Shown here: positions 47,933 through 56,025 of the stretch, one piece after another
Layout of the letters: each line of letters begins with the position of its first letter
How positions within the stretch are numbered: the first letter of the stretch is position 1
Assembly: GCF_025751535.1 (NCBI RefSeq)
Contig: NZ_JAOWLC010000001.1
Coordinates: 493,761-557,760 of the forward strand
Source of the DNA: Lentibacter sp. XHP0401
GTDB taxonomy: Bacteria; Pseudomonadota; Alphaproteobacteria; Rhodobacterales; Rhodobacteraceae
Reading direction: 5' to 3'
Length of the DNA stretch: 64,000 bases
Notes under the pieces: model-generated
Told to the model about the DNA's origin: nothing
Database searches by the model: none
Seen by the model: the letters and a program-made list of their open reading frames with translations, nothing else
Made by a program: the position numbers and the translations under genes

Positions 47933-49189
47933 ATGACTGATATTCCCGAGATGATGCAAGAACTGGGCCAAAAGGCGCGCGCGGCGGCTGCAGAGCTGGC
48001 GTTTGCTACATCGGCGCAAAAGCGTGATGCGCTGCTTGCGGCGGCTGAGGCCGTCTGGGACAGGCGCGACGAGATTATCGCGGCCAATGCCAAGGACATG
48101 GCATTTGGCGCCGAGAAGGGCCTGAGCCCTGCGATGATGGACCGACTGATGCTTGATGAAGCGAGGGTGGGCAGCATTGTGGATGGGCTGAAAGCTGTGG
48201 CAGAACAGGCCGACCCTGTGGGCGAGGTGCTTGAAGAATGGGACCAGCCGAGCGGCATTCATATCCGCCGTGTGCGCACGCCTTTGGGGGTGATCGGCGT
48301 TATTTACGAAAGCCGCCCCAATGTGACGGCAGACGCGGGGGCGCTTTGCCTGAAGGCGGGCAACGCCGTGATTTTGCGCGGTGGCTCGGAGGGGTTTCAC
48401 AGCTCATCTGCGTTGCATGGCTGTCTTGTGGAAGGGCTTGTCTCTGTCGGGCTGCCCGAGGCGAGCATCCAGCTTGTGCCGACGCGCGACCGGACTGCCG
48501 TGAGCGAAATGCTGACGATGACCGATTATATCGACGTGATCGTGCCGCGCGGCGGCAAGGGGCTTGTGGGCCTTGTGCAACGTGAGGCGCGGGTGCCTGT
48601 TTTTGCACATCTGGAGGGAATTGTGCATATCTACATTGATGCCGAAGCCGACCCTGTGAAGGCGCTCAATGTGATCCTCAATGCCAAGACACGGCGCACC
48701 GGTATTTGCGGTGCGGCGGAGTGTCTGCTTGTTCATAAAGATGTGATGAATACGATTGGCCAAGGCGTGATCAAGGCGCTGCTCAAGGCGGGTGTCGAGG
48801 TGCGGGGCGATGAGGAAATTGCTAAGATTGAAGGTGTTACGCCTGCAAGCTCATCTGACTGGGGCTGCGAATACCTTGATATGATCATCGCGGCCAAGGT
48901 TGTGGACAGCCTAGATGCGGCGATTGCGCATATCCGCGAATTCGGCTCGAACCATACCGATTGCATCATTACCGAGGATGACGCGGCGGCGGAGCGCTTT
49001 TTTGAGCGGCTGGACAGTGCAATCCTGATGCGCAACGCTTCGACCCAGTTTGCCGATGGCGGCGAGTTTGGTATGGGCGCCGAGATTGGCATTGCCACGG
49101 GCAAGATGCATGCACGCGGGCCTGTGGGCGCTGCGCAGTTGACGAGCTTCAAGTATCTTGTCGAGGGTGACGGGGCTGTGCGCTCTTAG
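47933..49189 (+). CDS. proA: Gamma-glutamyl phosphate reductase
   Basis: Second step of proline synthesis, reducing gamma-glutamyl phosphate to the semialdehyde with NADPH. The 418-residue protein has [31 protein letters not shown] cofactor site, the active Cys in [18 protein letters not shown], and [18 protein letters not shown] at the end. The 3' end overlaps convergent chpT by 4 bases. Confidence 0.97.
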   Translation: MTDIPEMMQELGQKARAAAAELAFATSAQKRDALLAAAEAVWDRRDEIIAANAKDMAFGAEKGLSPAMMDRLMLDEARVGSIVDGLKAVAEQADPVGEVLEEWDQPSGIHIRRVRTPLGVIGVIYESRPNVTADAGALCLKAGNAVILRGGSEGFHSSSALHGCLVEGLVSVGLPEASIQLVPTRDRTAVSEMLTMTDYIDVIVPRGGKGLVGLVQREARVPVFAHLEGIVHIYIDAEADPVKALNVILNAKTRRTGICGAAECLLVHKDVMNTIGQGVIKALLKAGVEVRGDEEIAKIEGVTPASSSDWGCEYLDMIIAAKVVDSLDAAIAHIREFGSNHTDCIITEDDAAAERFFERLDSAILMRNASTQFADGGEFGMGAEIGIATGKMHARGPVGAAQLTSFKYLVEGDGAVRS

Positions 49190-49782
49190 AATCGGATGGT
49201 GAGGGCTGTTTCGCTTTCCTCATAGCTCACCTTTCGTTGGAGCTGGCGGGCGCATTCGGGCAGCATTGCAAACTGCACTTCGGAAGGCTGCAAGCCTACG
49301 GGCGCAGGCGTGCCTGTTAGGGTGCTCCAGATATCTTGATCAACGCGCAACTGGCCTTGGGCTGAAATAACCCAACCGCTACTCTCATGCGCCACATGCA
49401 AAGCGCCGCCTGTGGGCAGGGCGCTGGAAAGGCAGAGGAGCGCGAGCAGCGCCATTTGCACTTCGTCGCGCGGGCTGTCATCCGTTACGGCCCAATTACA
49501 GGTGAGGCGGCTGCCGGTGTAGTAAGCTTTGAGGATGCGCGACAGCTCGGGCGCACCGAGTTTTTGCTCTGATGACGACATGCCAAGGGCGATGCGGTAG
49601 AACTTGATCCGCGCCGTGGCGCCTGAAACCGAGCTGTTGATCAGCGCGAGTTCAGGGGTATCGGCAGCGCCTGTGAGGGCGACAAGCTCCATTCCGTTGG
49701 CTATGGCTCCGACCGGGCTGATGATATCGTGGCAGATGCGGGAGCCGATGAGGCGCGCGATTTGAAGTGTGTCTTGTGTCAA
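49186..49782 (-). CDS. chpT: Histidine phosphotransferase ChpT
   Basis: Passes phosphate from CckA to CtrA and CpdR. The 198-residue protein has the phospho-accepting His in [22 protein letters not shown] near residue 19 and a degenerate HATPase-like C-terminal domain, as in Caulobacter ChpT. The start is TTG at 49782 after GGGAG; no ATG is available near the conserved N-terminus. It is divergent from the DUF3553 gene. Its kinase partner is at the left edge of the window. Confidence 0.9.
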   Translation of the reverse strand: MTQDTLQIARLIGSRICHDIISPVGAIANGMELVALTGAADTPELALINSSVSGATARIKFYRIALGMSSSEQKLGAPELSRILKAYYTGSRLTCNWAVTDDSPRDEVQMALLALLCLSSALPTGGALHVAHESSGWVISAQGQLRVDQDIWSTLTGTPAPVGLQPSEVQFAMLPECARQLQRKVSYEESETALTIRF

Positions 49783-49809
49783 CCTGGTTTCTCCCTATAC
49801 GGTCTCTGC

Positions 49810-49995
49810 ATGTCCGATATGAACGCCATCCTGACACCCGGTATGAGGGTGCGCCACCCGCAAATGCCCGAATGGGGCGTGGGGCAGGTGCAATCCAACA
49901 TAGGCGGCAAGATTACCGTTAACTTCCCCGAAGCGGGCAAGGTTGTGATTGAGGGCGCTCGTATCGAGCTTGAGCCTGTCTTTGATGCCGAATGA
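49810..49995 (+). CDS. DUF3553 family small protein
   Basis: A 61-residue protein of the DUF3553 family (MRVRHPQMPEWGVGQVQSNIGGKITVNFPEAGKVVI), which resembles the small SH3-like domain at the C-terminus of UvrD/PcrA helicases and may bind RNA polymerase or ribosomes. The ATG at 49810 begins the conserved part. It is divergent from chpT and lies 103 bases before olsB. Confidence 0.85.
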   Translation: MSDMNAILTPGMRVRHPQMPEWGVGQVQSNIGGKITVNFPEAGKVVIEGARIELEPVFDAE

Positions 49996-50009
49996 TGGTT
50001 ACCGAAAGG

Positions 50010-50025
50010 TTAATTTGTCCTTAAG
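50010..50025 (+). promoter_or_regulatory. Candidate CtrA-binding site upstream of olsB
   Basis: TTAATTTGTCCTTAAG fits the CtrA half-site pattern TTAA-N7-TTAA, although the last base differs from the TTAAC consensus. It lies 74 bases before the olsB start. A single match of eight fixed bases may arise by chance. Confidence 0.4.
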
Positions 50026-50098
50026 TTTTGCACCTCTTGCGCGAAAGAGGTGTGCAACCTAGAAGAACGCCAGATCCGACCAAGAGCAAAGAGGGACA

Positions 50099-50866
50099 AT
50101 GCGCGCGCCGAATTTTACTGTGAGACTTGCGACCAGTGACGCCGATGTTTTGGCGGCGCAGCGCTTACGGTATCGGGTGTTTGTCGAGGAACTCGGCAGT
50201 GACGGGCCGCTTGTCGACCACGAGGGCCGCTTCGAGCGCGACCGGTTTGATGCGGTGAGCCATCATCTGGTGCTGATTGACGAGGCGCGCGAGGCGGACG
50301 GGCATGAGCATGTTGTTGGCGTATATCGCCTGCTTGATGAGGCCGGGGCGTCTGCGGCAGGACAGTTTTACTCCGAGGGCGAATACGACCTAGGCAAGCT
50401 CAAGTCCAGCGGGCGTCGGCTTCTGGAGCTTGGACGCTCGTGTTTGCACCCCGCGTATCGCGGCGGGGCGGGGATGTTTTATCTCTGGAACGCGCTGGCC
50501 GAGGTGATCCGCGAGCGCCAGATAGAGGTTTTGTTTGGCGTGGCGAGTTTTCACGGGACCGAAGCTACGAAGCTGGCTGCGCCGCTATCGCTTTTACGTC
50601 ACCGTCATCTGGCTCCAGAGACGCTGCGTGTGACAGCACGCGAAGAGAACTTCCAGCGGATGGATCTGATTGCGGAAGCCGAACTGGACCGCCGTGCCGC
50701 GATGCTGGACGTGCCGGCCCTGATTAAGGCTTACCTGCGGCTTGGCGGTGTTGTGGGTGAGGGGGCGTTTGTGGACCATGCGTTTAACACGACCGATGTA
50801 TGCCTGATCCTTGATACGCAAGCAATGCCGCCGCGCAGCCGCGCGATTTATGAGGGGCGGATATGA
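50099..50866 (+). CDS. olsB: Ornithine-acyl-ACP N-acyltransferase OlsB
   Basis: Attaches a 3-hydroxy fatty acid to the alpha-amino group of ornithine, the first step of ornithine lipid synthesis. The 255-residue protein has RLRYRVFVEELGSDG, VVGVYRLLDE, LLELGRSCLHPAYRGGAGMFYLWNAL, and FGVASFHGTE, all family motifs. It overlaps olsA by 4 bases. The paralogue at 21449 is more diverged and unlinked to an olsA. Confidence 0.92.
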   Translation: MRAPNFTVRLATSDADVLAAQRLRYRVFVEELGSDGPLVDHEGRFERDRFDAVSHHLVLIDEAREADGHEHVVGVYRLLDEAGASAAGQFYSEGEYDLGKLKSSGRRLLELGRSCLHPAYRGGAGMFYLWNALAEVIRERQIEVLFGVASFHGTEATKLAAPLSLLRHRHLAPETLRVTAREENFQRMDLIAEAELDRRAAMLDVPALIKAYLRLGGVVGEGAFVDHAFNTTDVCLILDTQAMPPRSRAIYEGRI

Positions 50867-51720
50867 GCTGGGATGCATCGCGTGCGCCGGACGAGACAAA
50901 TATCACGTTGGCGGGCTGGCTGCGGGTGATTTTGCGTGCAGCGGCGCTGATCGTGCTGGTGTTTGGCGGGCTGCTTGTTTTGCTCGCTCTGAGGCTGTTT
51001 GAGCGGCCGCTTTACGGGCTGCACCGGCCTTGGACGCCTTACATCACCCAGTTTGTCTGCCGTATGGCCTTTGTAATTTTGGGAATGAAGCACAGTGCTA
51101 CAGGCCGGCAGATGAAGGAGGCGGGAGCTGTTGTGGCCAACCATGCTTCATGGCTGGATATTTTCACGCTCAATGCCCGCAAGCGGGTGTATTTTGTCTC
51201 AAAATCCGAGGTGGCGAAATGGCCGGGTATCGGCTGGCTGGCGCGTGCTACGGGGACAGTGTTTATCAACCGTGACCGTCGCGAAGCGCGGGCACAGCAG
51301 GAGGTGTTTGAAGCGCGGCTTCTGGCGGGGCATAAGCTGTTGTTTTTTCCTGAAGGGACATCGACCGATGGCCTCAGGGTTTTGCCGTTCAAGCCGACGC
51401 TGTTTCAGGCATTCTTTGCCGACAGCCTACGCGAGCGATTGTTTGTGCAGCCTGTGAGCGTTGTTTATCGCGCGCCCGCAGGGGCCACAGTGCGGTTTTA
51501 TGGCTGGTGGGGTGATATGGAGTTCGGCCCGCATCTGTTGAAAACGCTCGCGGCAGGGCACGGTGGAAGCGTGAGTGTGACTTATCATGCCCCCCTGAGG
51601 GTGGCTGATTTTGCGGATCGTAAAGCGCTGGCGCGGGCGGCGGAGGACGCTGTGCGCAGTGCGATGCCTGCCGGGTTGATTGCGGCAGGTGAGGCTTATG
51701 ATGCGGCGCTTGAGGCTTAA
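50863..51720 (+). CDS. olsA: Lyso-ornithine lipid O-acyltransferase OlsA
   Basis: Adds the second fatty acid to lyso-ornithine lipid, and in roseobacters may also finish the glutamine lipid. The 285-residue PlsC-family protein has one N-terminal transmembrane helix (about residues 25-45), catalytic motif VVANHASWLDIF (HX4D variant NHASWLD), and LLFFPEGTSTDG. The ATG overlaps the olsB stop. Confidence 0.93.
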   Translation: MSWDASRAPDETNITLAGWLRVILRAAALIVLVFGGLLVLLALRLFERPLYGLHRPWTPYITQFVCRMAFVILGMKHSATGRQMKEAGAVVANHASWLDIFTLNARKRVYFVSKSEVAKWPGIGWLARATGTVFINRDRREARAQQEVFEARLLAGHKLLFFPEGTSTDGLRVLPFKPTLFQAFFADSLRERLFVQPVSVVYRAPAGATVRFYGWWGDMEFGPHLLKTLAAGHGGSVSVTYHAPLRVADFADRKALARAAEDAVRSAMPAGLIAAGEAYDAALEA

Positions 51721-52337
51721 GCCATTGCAGCGATCAGGCGGGTGAGTTCTTCTGTGGGATTGTCTTTGGACCAGATTTCACTGCCGATTCCGAAAAAGTC
51801 GGTGACGGGAGCGAATTGTGTGATGAGCGCTTCATCGAGGGCGCCTTCGGCCACGACAGGCACTTCGATGACCTGTGACCACCATTCCAGCAAGTCATAT
51901 TCGGCCTGTGTGCCATCGCCCAGAGCGGTCGCGCCGATGGGCCCGAAGCAGACATAATCGGCACCTGCCTCGCCTGCGGCCATGCCATCGTGGCGTGAAT
52001 TGCCACAGAAGCTGCCGACGATGGCCTCTTGCCCCAAGGCCTTGCGTGCCTTCGCGACAGAGCGCGCACCATCGGTGAGGTGCACCCCGTCAAGGCCGAG
52101 GCGCTCGACAAGAAGGATATGCTTTTCAACCACAAGAGCAACATCGCGCTCGACCGTCACTTCGCGCAAAGCATCGACAGCACGGCTGAGCGTATCTTCA
52201 TCATGGGTTGCCAGCGCGAGGCGCACACAGGCGACAGCGTGGGTATCTAGCACTTTTGCCAGTTCGGAGGGAAAGCGCCCAAGCTCTATTTCGGGTGGTG
52301 TGATCAGATAGATCTGTGGCTTGTCTTCTTCTGCCAT
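51717..52337 (-). CDS. ThiE-like protein with lost active-site residues
   Basis: A 206-residue TIM-barrel protein related to thiamine phosphate synthase. It keeps the scaffold (IYLITPPEIEL, LGLDGVHLTDGARSVAKARKALG, AAGEAGADYVCFGPIGA, PVVAEGAL). The catalytic QxRxK motif is replaced by VRLAL, and the GPVFPT..K loop that binds pyrophosphate is replaced by GPIGATALGDG without the Lys. Normal ThiE activity is therefore doubtful. It overlaps olsA convergently by 4 bases. A regulatory or different sugar-phosphate role is possible; genuine thiE should be elsewhere. Confidence 0.72.
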   Translation of the reverse strand: MAEEDKPQIYLITPPEIELGRFPSELAKVLDTHAVACVRLALATHDEDTLSRAVDALREVTVERDVALVVEKHILLVERLGLDGVHLTDGARSVAKARKALGQEAIVGSFCGNSRHDGMAAGEAGADYVCFGPIGATALGDGTQAEYDLLEWWSQVIEVPVVAEGALDEALITQFAPVTDFFGIGSEIWSKDNPTEELTRLIAAMA

Positions 52338-52456
52338 GATGGCCTCCCGAGGTGGATTTCAGCCCTTCTAGCGCGGTTTTTCCCATTGGGAAAGGGGGCT
52401 TGGCGGGCAGGGTCACTTCCCATAGAAGGGCTGAAACCTCAAAAGGATTTCAAACC

Positions 52457-53200
52457 ATGCCGACAGAAGGCCCGCAGCCACATTTTGTTCTTGTGCGCCC
52501 GCAGATGGGCGAAAATATCGGAGCGGCCGCGCGAGCGATGTGGAATTTCGGACTTGACCGTATGCGCGTTGTGGCCCCGCGTGATGGCTGGCCGAGCGAG
52601 AAGGCTGTTGTTATGGCCTCCGGCGCGGGGCGATTGCTTGACGAAGCCCAGCTGTGCGGAACTCTGGCTGAGGCGCTGGATGATGCGACCTATGTTTTTG
52701 CCACCACGGCGCGCATTCGGGGGCTGACCAAACCTGTGATGAGCCCCGAGCGCGCGATGCAGCTGACCGCCGAGAAGCTGGCAGCGGGCGAAAAAGTGGC
52801 GGTGATGTTCGGACCAGAGCGGGCAGGGCTGGAAAACGACGATGTGGCGCGGGCCAATGCGCTTATCACGCTGCCGGTGAACCCTGATTTTCCTTCGCTG
52901 AACCTTGCGCAATGTGTTTTGCTGACGGCCTATGAATGGCGACGTGCGCAGGGCGATATTGCCCATGAGCGGATGGAGATTGCGCGTGGTGGCGACCCTG
53001 CCACAGGCGGTGATATCGAGGCCTGGGCGGGACATATGGAAGAGCGGCTTGATGAGCGCGGATTCTTCTTTCCGCCCGAGAAAGCGGCAAACATGAAAAC
53101 CAACCTTCGCAACCTCTGGAGCCGTATGCCTCTCACGCGAGCCGATGTGCAGATGCTCCACGGCGCGCTGCGGCAACTTATCAGGGGTAAAGACGATTAA
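52457..53200 (+). CDS. trmJ: tRNA/rRNA 2'-O-methyltransferase TrmJ type
   Basis: A SPOUT-fold methyltransferase that probably modifies position 32 of tRNAs. The 247-residue protein has HFVLVRPQMGENIGAAARAMWNFGL at the N-terminus, VMFGPERAGLENDDV (motif 2), and PVNPDFPSLNLAQCVLLTAYEW (motif 3, trefoil knot). The ATG at 52457 follows AAAGGA. It is divergent from the ThiE-like gene and precedes ctaA. Confidence 0.9.
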   Translation: MPTEGPQPHFVLVRPQMGENIGAAARAMWNFGLDRMRVVAPRDGWPSEKAVVMASGAGRLLDEAQLCGTLAEALDDATYVFATTARIRGLTKPVMSPERAMQLTAEKLAAGEKVAVMFGPERAGLENDDVARANALITLPVNPDFPSLNLAQCVLLTAYEWRRAQGDIAHERMEIARGGDPATGGDIEAWAGHMEERLDERGFFFPPEKAANMKTNLRNLWSRMPLTRADVQMLHGALRQLIRGKDD

Positions 53201-53265
53201 CGGCGCTTGCAGCTCGTGAAGCTGCGCCCTAATTTGAGCAGAAGCGACAGGACAAGAGGTATCTT

Positions 53266-54411
53266 ATGGCCGAGAAACGCGCGATTTTTGAGGATGTGAA
53301 CAGCGAGAAAGGGGCCAAGCCCCTCGCACCCAAGGGCGGGATGATTGACAAGGGGCAAGGCGGCGCACGGCTGGCCATTCGCGCCTGGATCATCCTTTTG
53401 GGCATCCTGGTGTTTGCAATGATCGTTGTGGGCGGGCTGACGCGCCTTACGGATTCCGGCCTTTCGATCACGGAATGGCGGCCCCTGACGGGGGCCATGC
53501 CGCCGATGAACGAGGCGGACTGGCAATCGGAGTTTGCCAAATATCAGGAGATTCCGCAGTTCCAGATTGAAAACAAGTGGATGGATCTGTCTGATTTCAA
53601 ATCTATTTACTGGTGGGAATGGGGCCATCGCCAGCTTGGCCGCGTGGTCGGGCTTGTCTGGGCGCTTGGCTTTGCGTGGTTTGCGCTGCGTCGCCAGATC
53701 CCGAAGGGTTGGACTGGTCGTTTGCTGCTGATTGGCGGGCTTGGCGGGCTGCAAGGCTTTATCGGTTGGTGGATGGTTTCCTCTGGCCTCACCGGCTCGA
53801 TGACCAGTGTGGCGAGCTACCGTCTGGCGACGCATCTGGGCCTTGCTTTTGTGATTATCGGCTTCATCACATGGTATGCGTTACTGCTGTCGCGGCCCGA
53901 GCGTGACCTGATGCAAGCGCGCCGTTTGCGCGAGGCCAAGCTGTTTTCACTTGGCACGGGCTGGATGCATTTTGCCTTCCTGCAAATCCTGTTGGGCGCT
54001 TTGGTAGCGGGCATTGATGCGGGGCGCTCCTATACCGATTGGCCTCTTATGGGCGGGCAGATTATTCCGCCTGATCCGATGATGATCGAGCCTCTATGGC
54101 GCAACTTTTTTGAAAACCCGGGGCTTGTGCAGTTTGTTCACCGTGTCACCGGATATCTGCTGCTTGGCTTCACGATCATGATCTTTTTCAAGGGTCGCAG
54201 ATCGGCGAACCGGAGCACCAAGGCTGCATTTTCTGTGGCAGCTTATGCGCTGTTTTTCCAGATTGTTCTGGGGATATTCACGGTTGTCACTGCCGCACCT
54301 TGGCATATTGCGATTGTCCATCAGGCCATTGCGGCGCTGCTTTGGGTTCTGATCATTCGTGCGCGCTTTATGGCGCAATATCCGCGCGCGTCCTCAATCC
54401 GTGAAGGGTAA
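53266..54411 (+). CDS. ctaA: Haem A synthase CtaA
   Basis: Oxidises haem O to haem A for aa3-type cytochrome oxidase. The 381-residue protein has eight predicted transmembrane helices, with the haem-ligand and acidic residues in GGLTRLTDSGLSITEWRPLTG, WWEWGHRQLGRVVGLVW, ATHLGLAFV, FVHRVTGYLLLG and IAIVHQAIAALLWV. The length and the long first periplasmic loop are as in alphaproteobacterial type 2 CtaA. Confidence 0.96.
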   Translation: MAEKRAIFEDVNSEKGAKPLAPKGGMIDKGQGGARLAIRAWIILLGILVFAMIVVGGLTRLTDSGLSITEWRPLTGAMPPMNEADWQSEFAKYQEIPQFQIENKWMDLSDFKSIYWWEWGHRQLGRVVGLVWALGFAWFALRRQIPKGWTGRLLLIGGLGGLQGFIGWWMVSSGLTGSMTSVASYRLATHLGLAFVIIGFITWYALLLSRPERDLMQARRLREAKLFSLGTGWMHFAFLQILLGALVAGIDAGRSYTDWPLMGGQIIPPDPMMIEPLWRNFFENPGLVQFVHRVTGYLLLGFTIMIFFKGRRSANRSTKAAFSVAAYALFFQIVLGIFTVVTAAPWHIAIVHQAIAALLWVLIIRARFMAQYPRASSIREG

Positions 54412-54414
54412 GCT

Positions 54415-55875
54415 ATGTCTGCATATGATGAACTGATGGCGTTTCAGCGCCAGACCGAGGCATTGGGGCAGGTCGCGGGGCGGCTTGGCTGGGATCAGGA
54501 AACCGTGATGCCTGAAGGGGCTGCAGGCCAGCGCGCCGAGGAGTTTGCTGCGATGGAAAGCGTGCTGCACGCACGACGCACGGATGCGCGAATTGGCGAG
54601 TGGCTTGGCAAGATCGACGCGGACAAGCTTGATGCTGTCGGCGCGGCCAATATCCGCCACATCACTCGCAGTTACGAGCGTAGCCAGCGTGTGCCTGCAA
54701 AGCTCGCCGAAGCGATTGCAAAGCTTTCCTCAAGCGCGCAGCGGATCTGGAGCGAGGCGCGTGCCAAGGAAGATGTGGCGGCGTTTTTACCTGCTTTGAA
54801 AGAGATGATTTCGCTGAAACGTGAAGAAGCGGCTGCGCTGGCCAATGGTGGCACGGCGTATGACGCCCTTCTGGATGATTATGAGCCAGACACCAGCGGC
54901 GATGATGTGGCCAAGACTTTTGCCGCGATGCGGCCCCGATTGGTGGCGCTGCGGGACAAGGTGATGGGGGGCGAGCAGCCACCTGAGCTTGCGCATGAGT
55001 TTGACGAGCAAAAGCAGATGCGACTTGCGCGCGCGCTGGCCAAGACCTTTGGCTATGACATGCGGCACGGGCGGTTGGACAAGGCGGTGCATCCTTTTTC
55101 ATCAGGCTCGGGGCAGGATGTGAGGATCACCACGCGCACGGCGCTGACCGATCCGTTCAACAGCATTTACTCGACCATCCACGAGACGGGCCATGCGACT
55201 TACGAACAAAACATTGCGCCCGAGCACTTGCTGACCCCTCTGGGAGAGGGAGTTTCGCTTGGCGTGCATGAAAGCCAGAGCCGGATTTACGAGAATCAGC
55301 TGGGCCGTTCACGTGCTTTTACGGGCTGGCTTTTCGGGCAGATGAAAGATGCGTTCGGGAACTTCGGGATAACCGATGAGGACGTATTTTTCCGCACGGT
55401 GAACCGCTTGGGCAAAGGCTACATCCGCACCGAAGCCGATGAGGTGCAGTATAATCTGCACATCATGCTGCGCTTTGATCTGGAGCGCGATGTGATTGCG
55501 GGCAAGCTTGAGGCGCGGAATTTGGAAGAGGCGTGGAACGCGCGCTTTGAGGCCGATTTCGGCTATGCAGTTGATCTGCCCTCGAACGGGCTTTTGCAGG
55601 ATGTGCATTGGTCCTGCGGGCTTTGGGGGTATTTTCCCACCTATGCTTTGGGCAATGTCTATGCTGGCTGTCTTTATGAGGCGTTACGGCTTGCGCGGCC
55701 AAATCTGGACGACGAACTGGCGGCGGGTGATGTCTCGGGCGCGACGGGTTGGTTGCGCGACGCGGTGCAGGTGCATGGCGGACTCTATCGGCCCCGTGAT
55801 CTGATTGAACGCGCTTCGGGGCACGTACCGAATGAGGAACCATTGCTGAGCTATCTCGAAGGCAAATTCGGCTGA
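54415..55875 (+). CDS. Carboxypeptidase M32 (Taq type)
   Basis: A zinc metallocarboxypeptidase of family M32, releasing C-terminal residues with broad specificity. The 486-residue all-helical protein has the zinc motif in TIHETGHATYEQN (HETGH) and the downstream Glu in LGVHESQSRIYENQLGRS. RITTRTALTDPFNSIYSTIHETGH and the late WNARFEADFGY-type segments fit the family. The ATG is 4 bases after ctaA, suggesting co-transcription. Confidence 0.94.
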   Translation: MSAYDELMAFQRQTEALGQVAGRLGWDQETVMPEGAAGQRAEEFAAMESVLHARRTDARIGEWLGKIDADKLDAVGAANIRHITRSYERSQRVPAKLAEAIAKLSSSAQRIWSEARAKEDVAAFLPALKEMISLKREEAAALANGGTAYDALLDDYEPDTSGDDVAKTFAAMRPRLVALRDKVMGGEQPPELAHEFDEQKQMRLARALAKTFGYDMRHGRLDKAVHPFSSGSGQDVRITTRTALTDPFNSIYSTIHETGHATYEQNIAPEHLLTPLGEGVSLGVHESQSRIYENQLGRSRAFTGWLFGQMKDAFGNFGITDEDVFFRTVNRLGKGYIRTEADEVQYNLHIMLRFDLERDVIAGKLEARNLEEAWNARFEADFGYAVDLPSNGLLQDVHWSCGLWGYFPTYALGNVYAGCLYEALRLARPNLDDELAAGDVSGATGWLRDAVQVHGGLYRPRDLIERASGHVPNEEPLLSYLEGKFG

Positions 55876-55884
55876 CGCCGACCC

Positions 55885-55933
55885 GCTGGGGGGGCCAGCC
55901 CCCCCAGCCCCCCCGGGATATTTCCAGCAAGAA
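55885..55933 (+). repeat. GC-rich hairpin followed by CCCGGGATATTT motif
   Basis: GCTGGGGGGGC (55885-55895) and GCCCCCCCAGC (55898-55908) form a perfect 11-base stem. A C run then CGGGATATTTCCAGCAAG follows. From memory, very similar C-rich hairpins ending in CCGG(A/G)(G/A)TATTT are frequent just after gene ends in Rhodobacteraceae genomes. It lies 9 bases after the carboxypeptidase stop and may be a transcription terminator or dispersed repeat. Confidence 0.6.
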
Positions 55934-55976
55934 AAAAGAGCGGGGCAGTTGAAATGGCTGCAAGCGCTTCGGCTAT

Positions 55977-56007
55977 GGAAAAAGCGCTCACGTATGGTGA
56001 GCGCTTT
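55977..56007 (-). terminator. Terminator of gyrA
   Basis: A perfect 11-base stem, AAAGCGCTCAC / GTGAGCGCTTT, with a 5-base loop. Read on the minus strand it ends in a run of T just after the gyrA stop. Confidence 0.88.
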
Positions 56008-56025
56008 CAAGCTTTTGCGTTGCGC

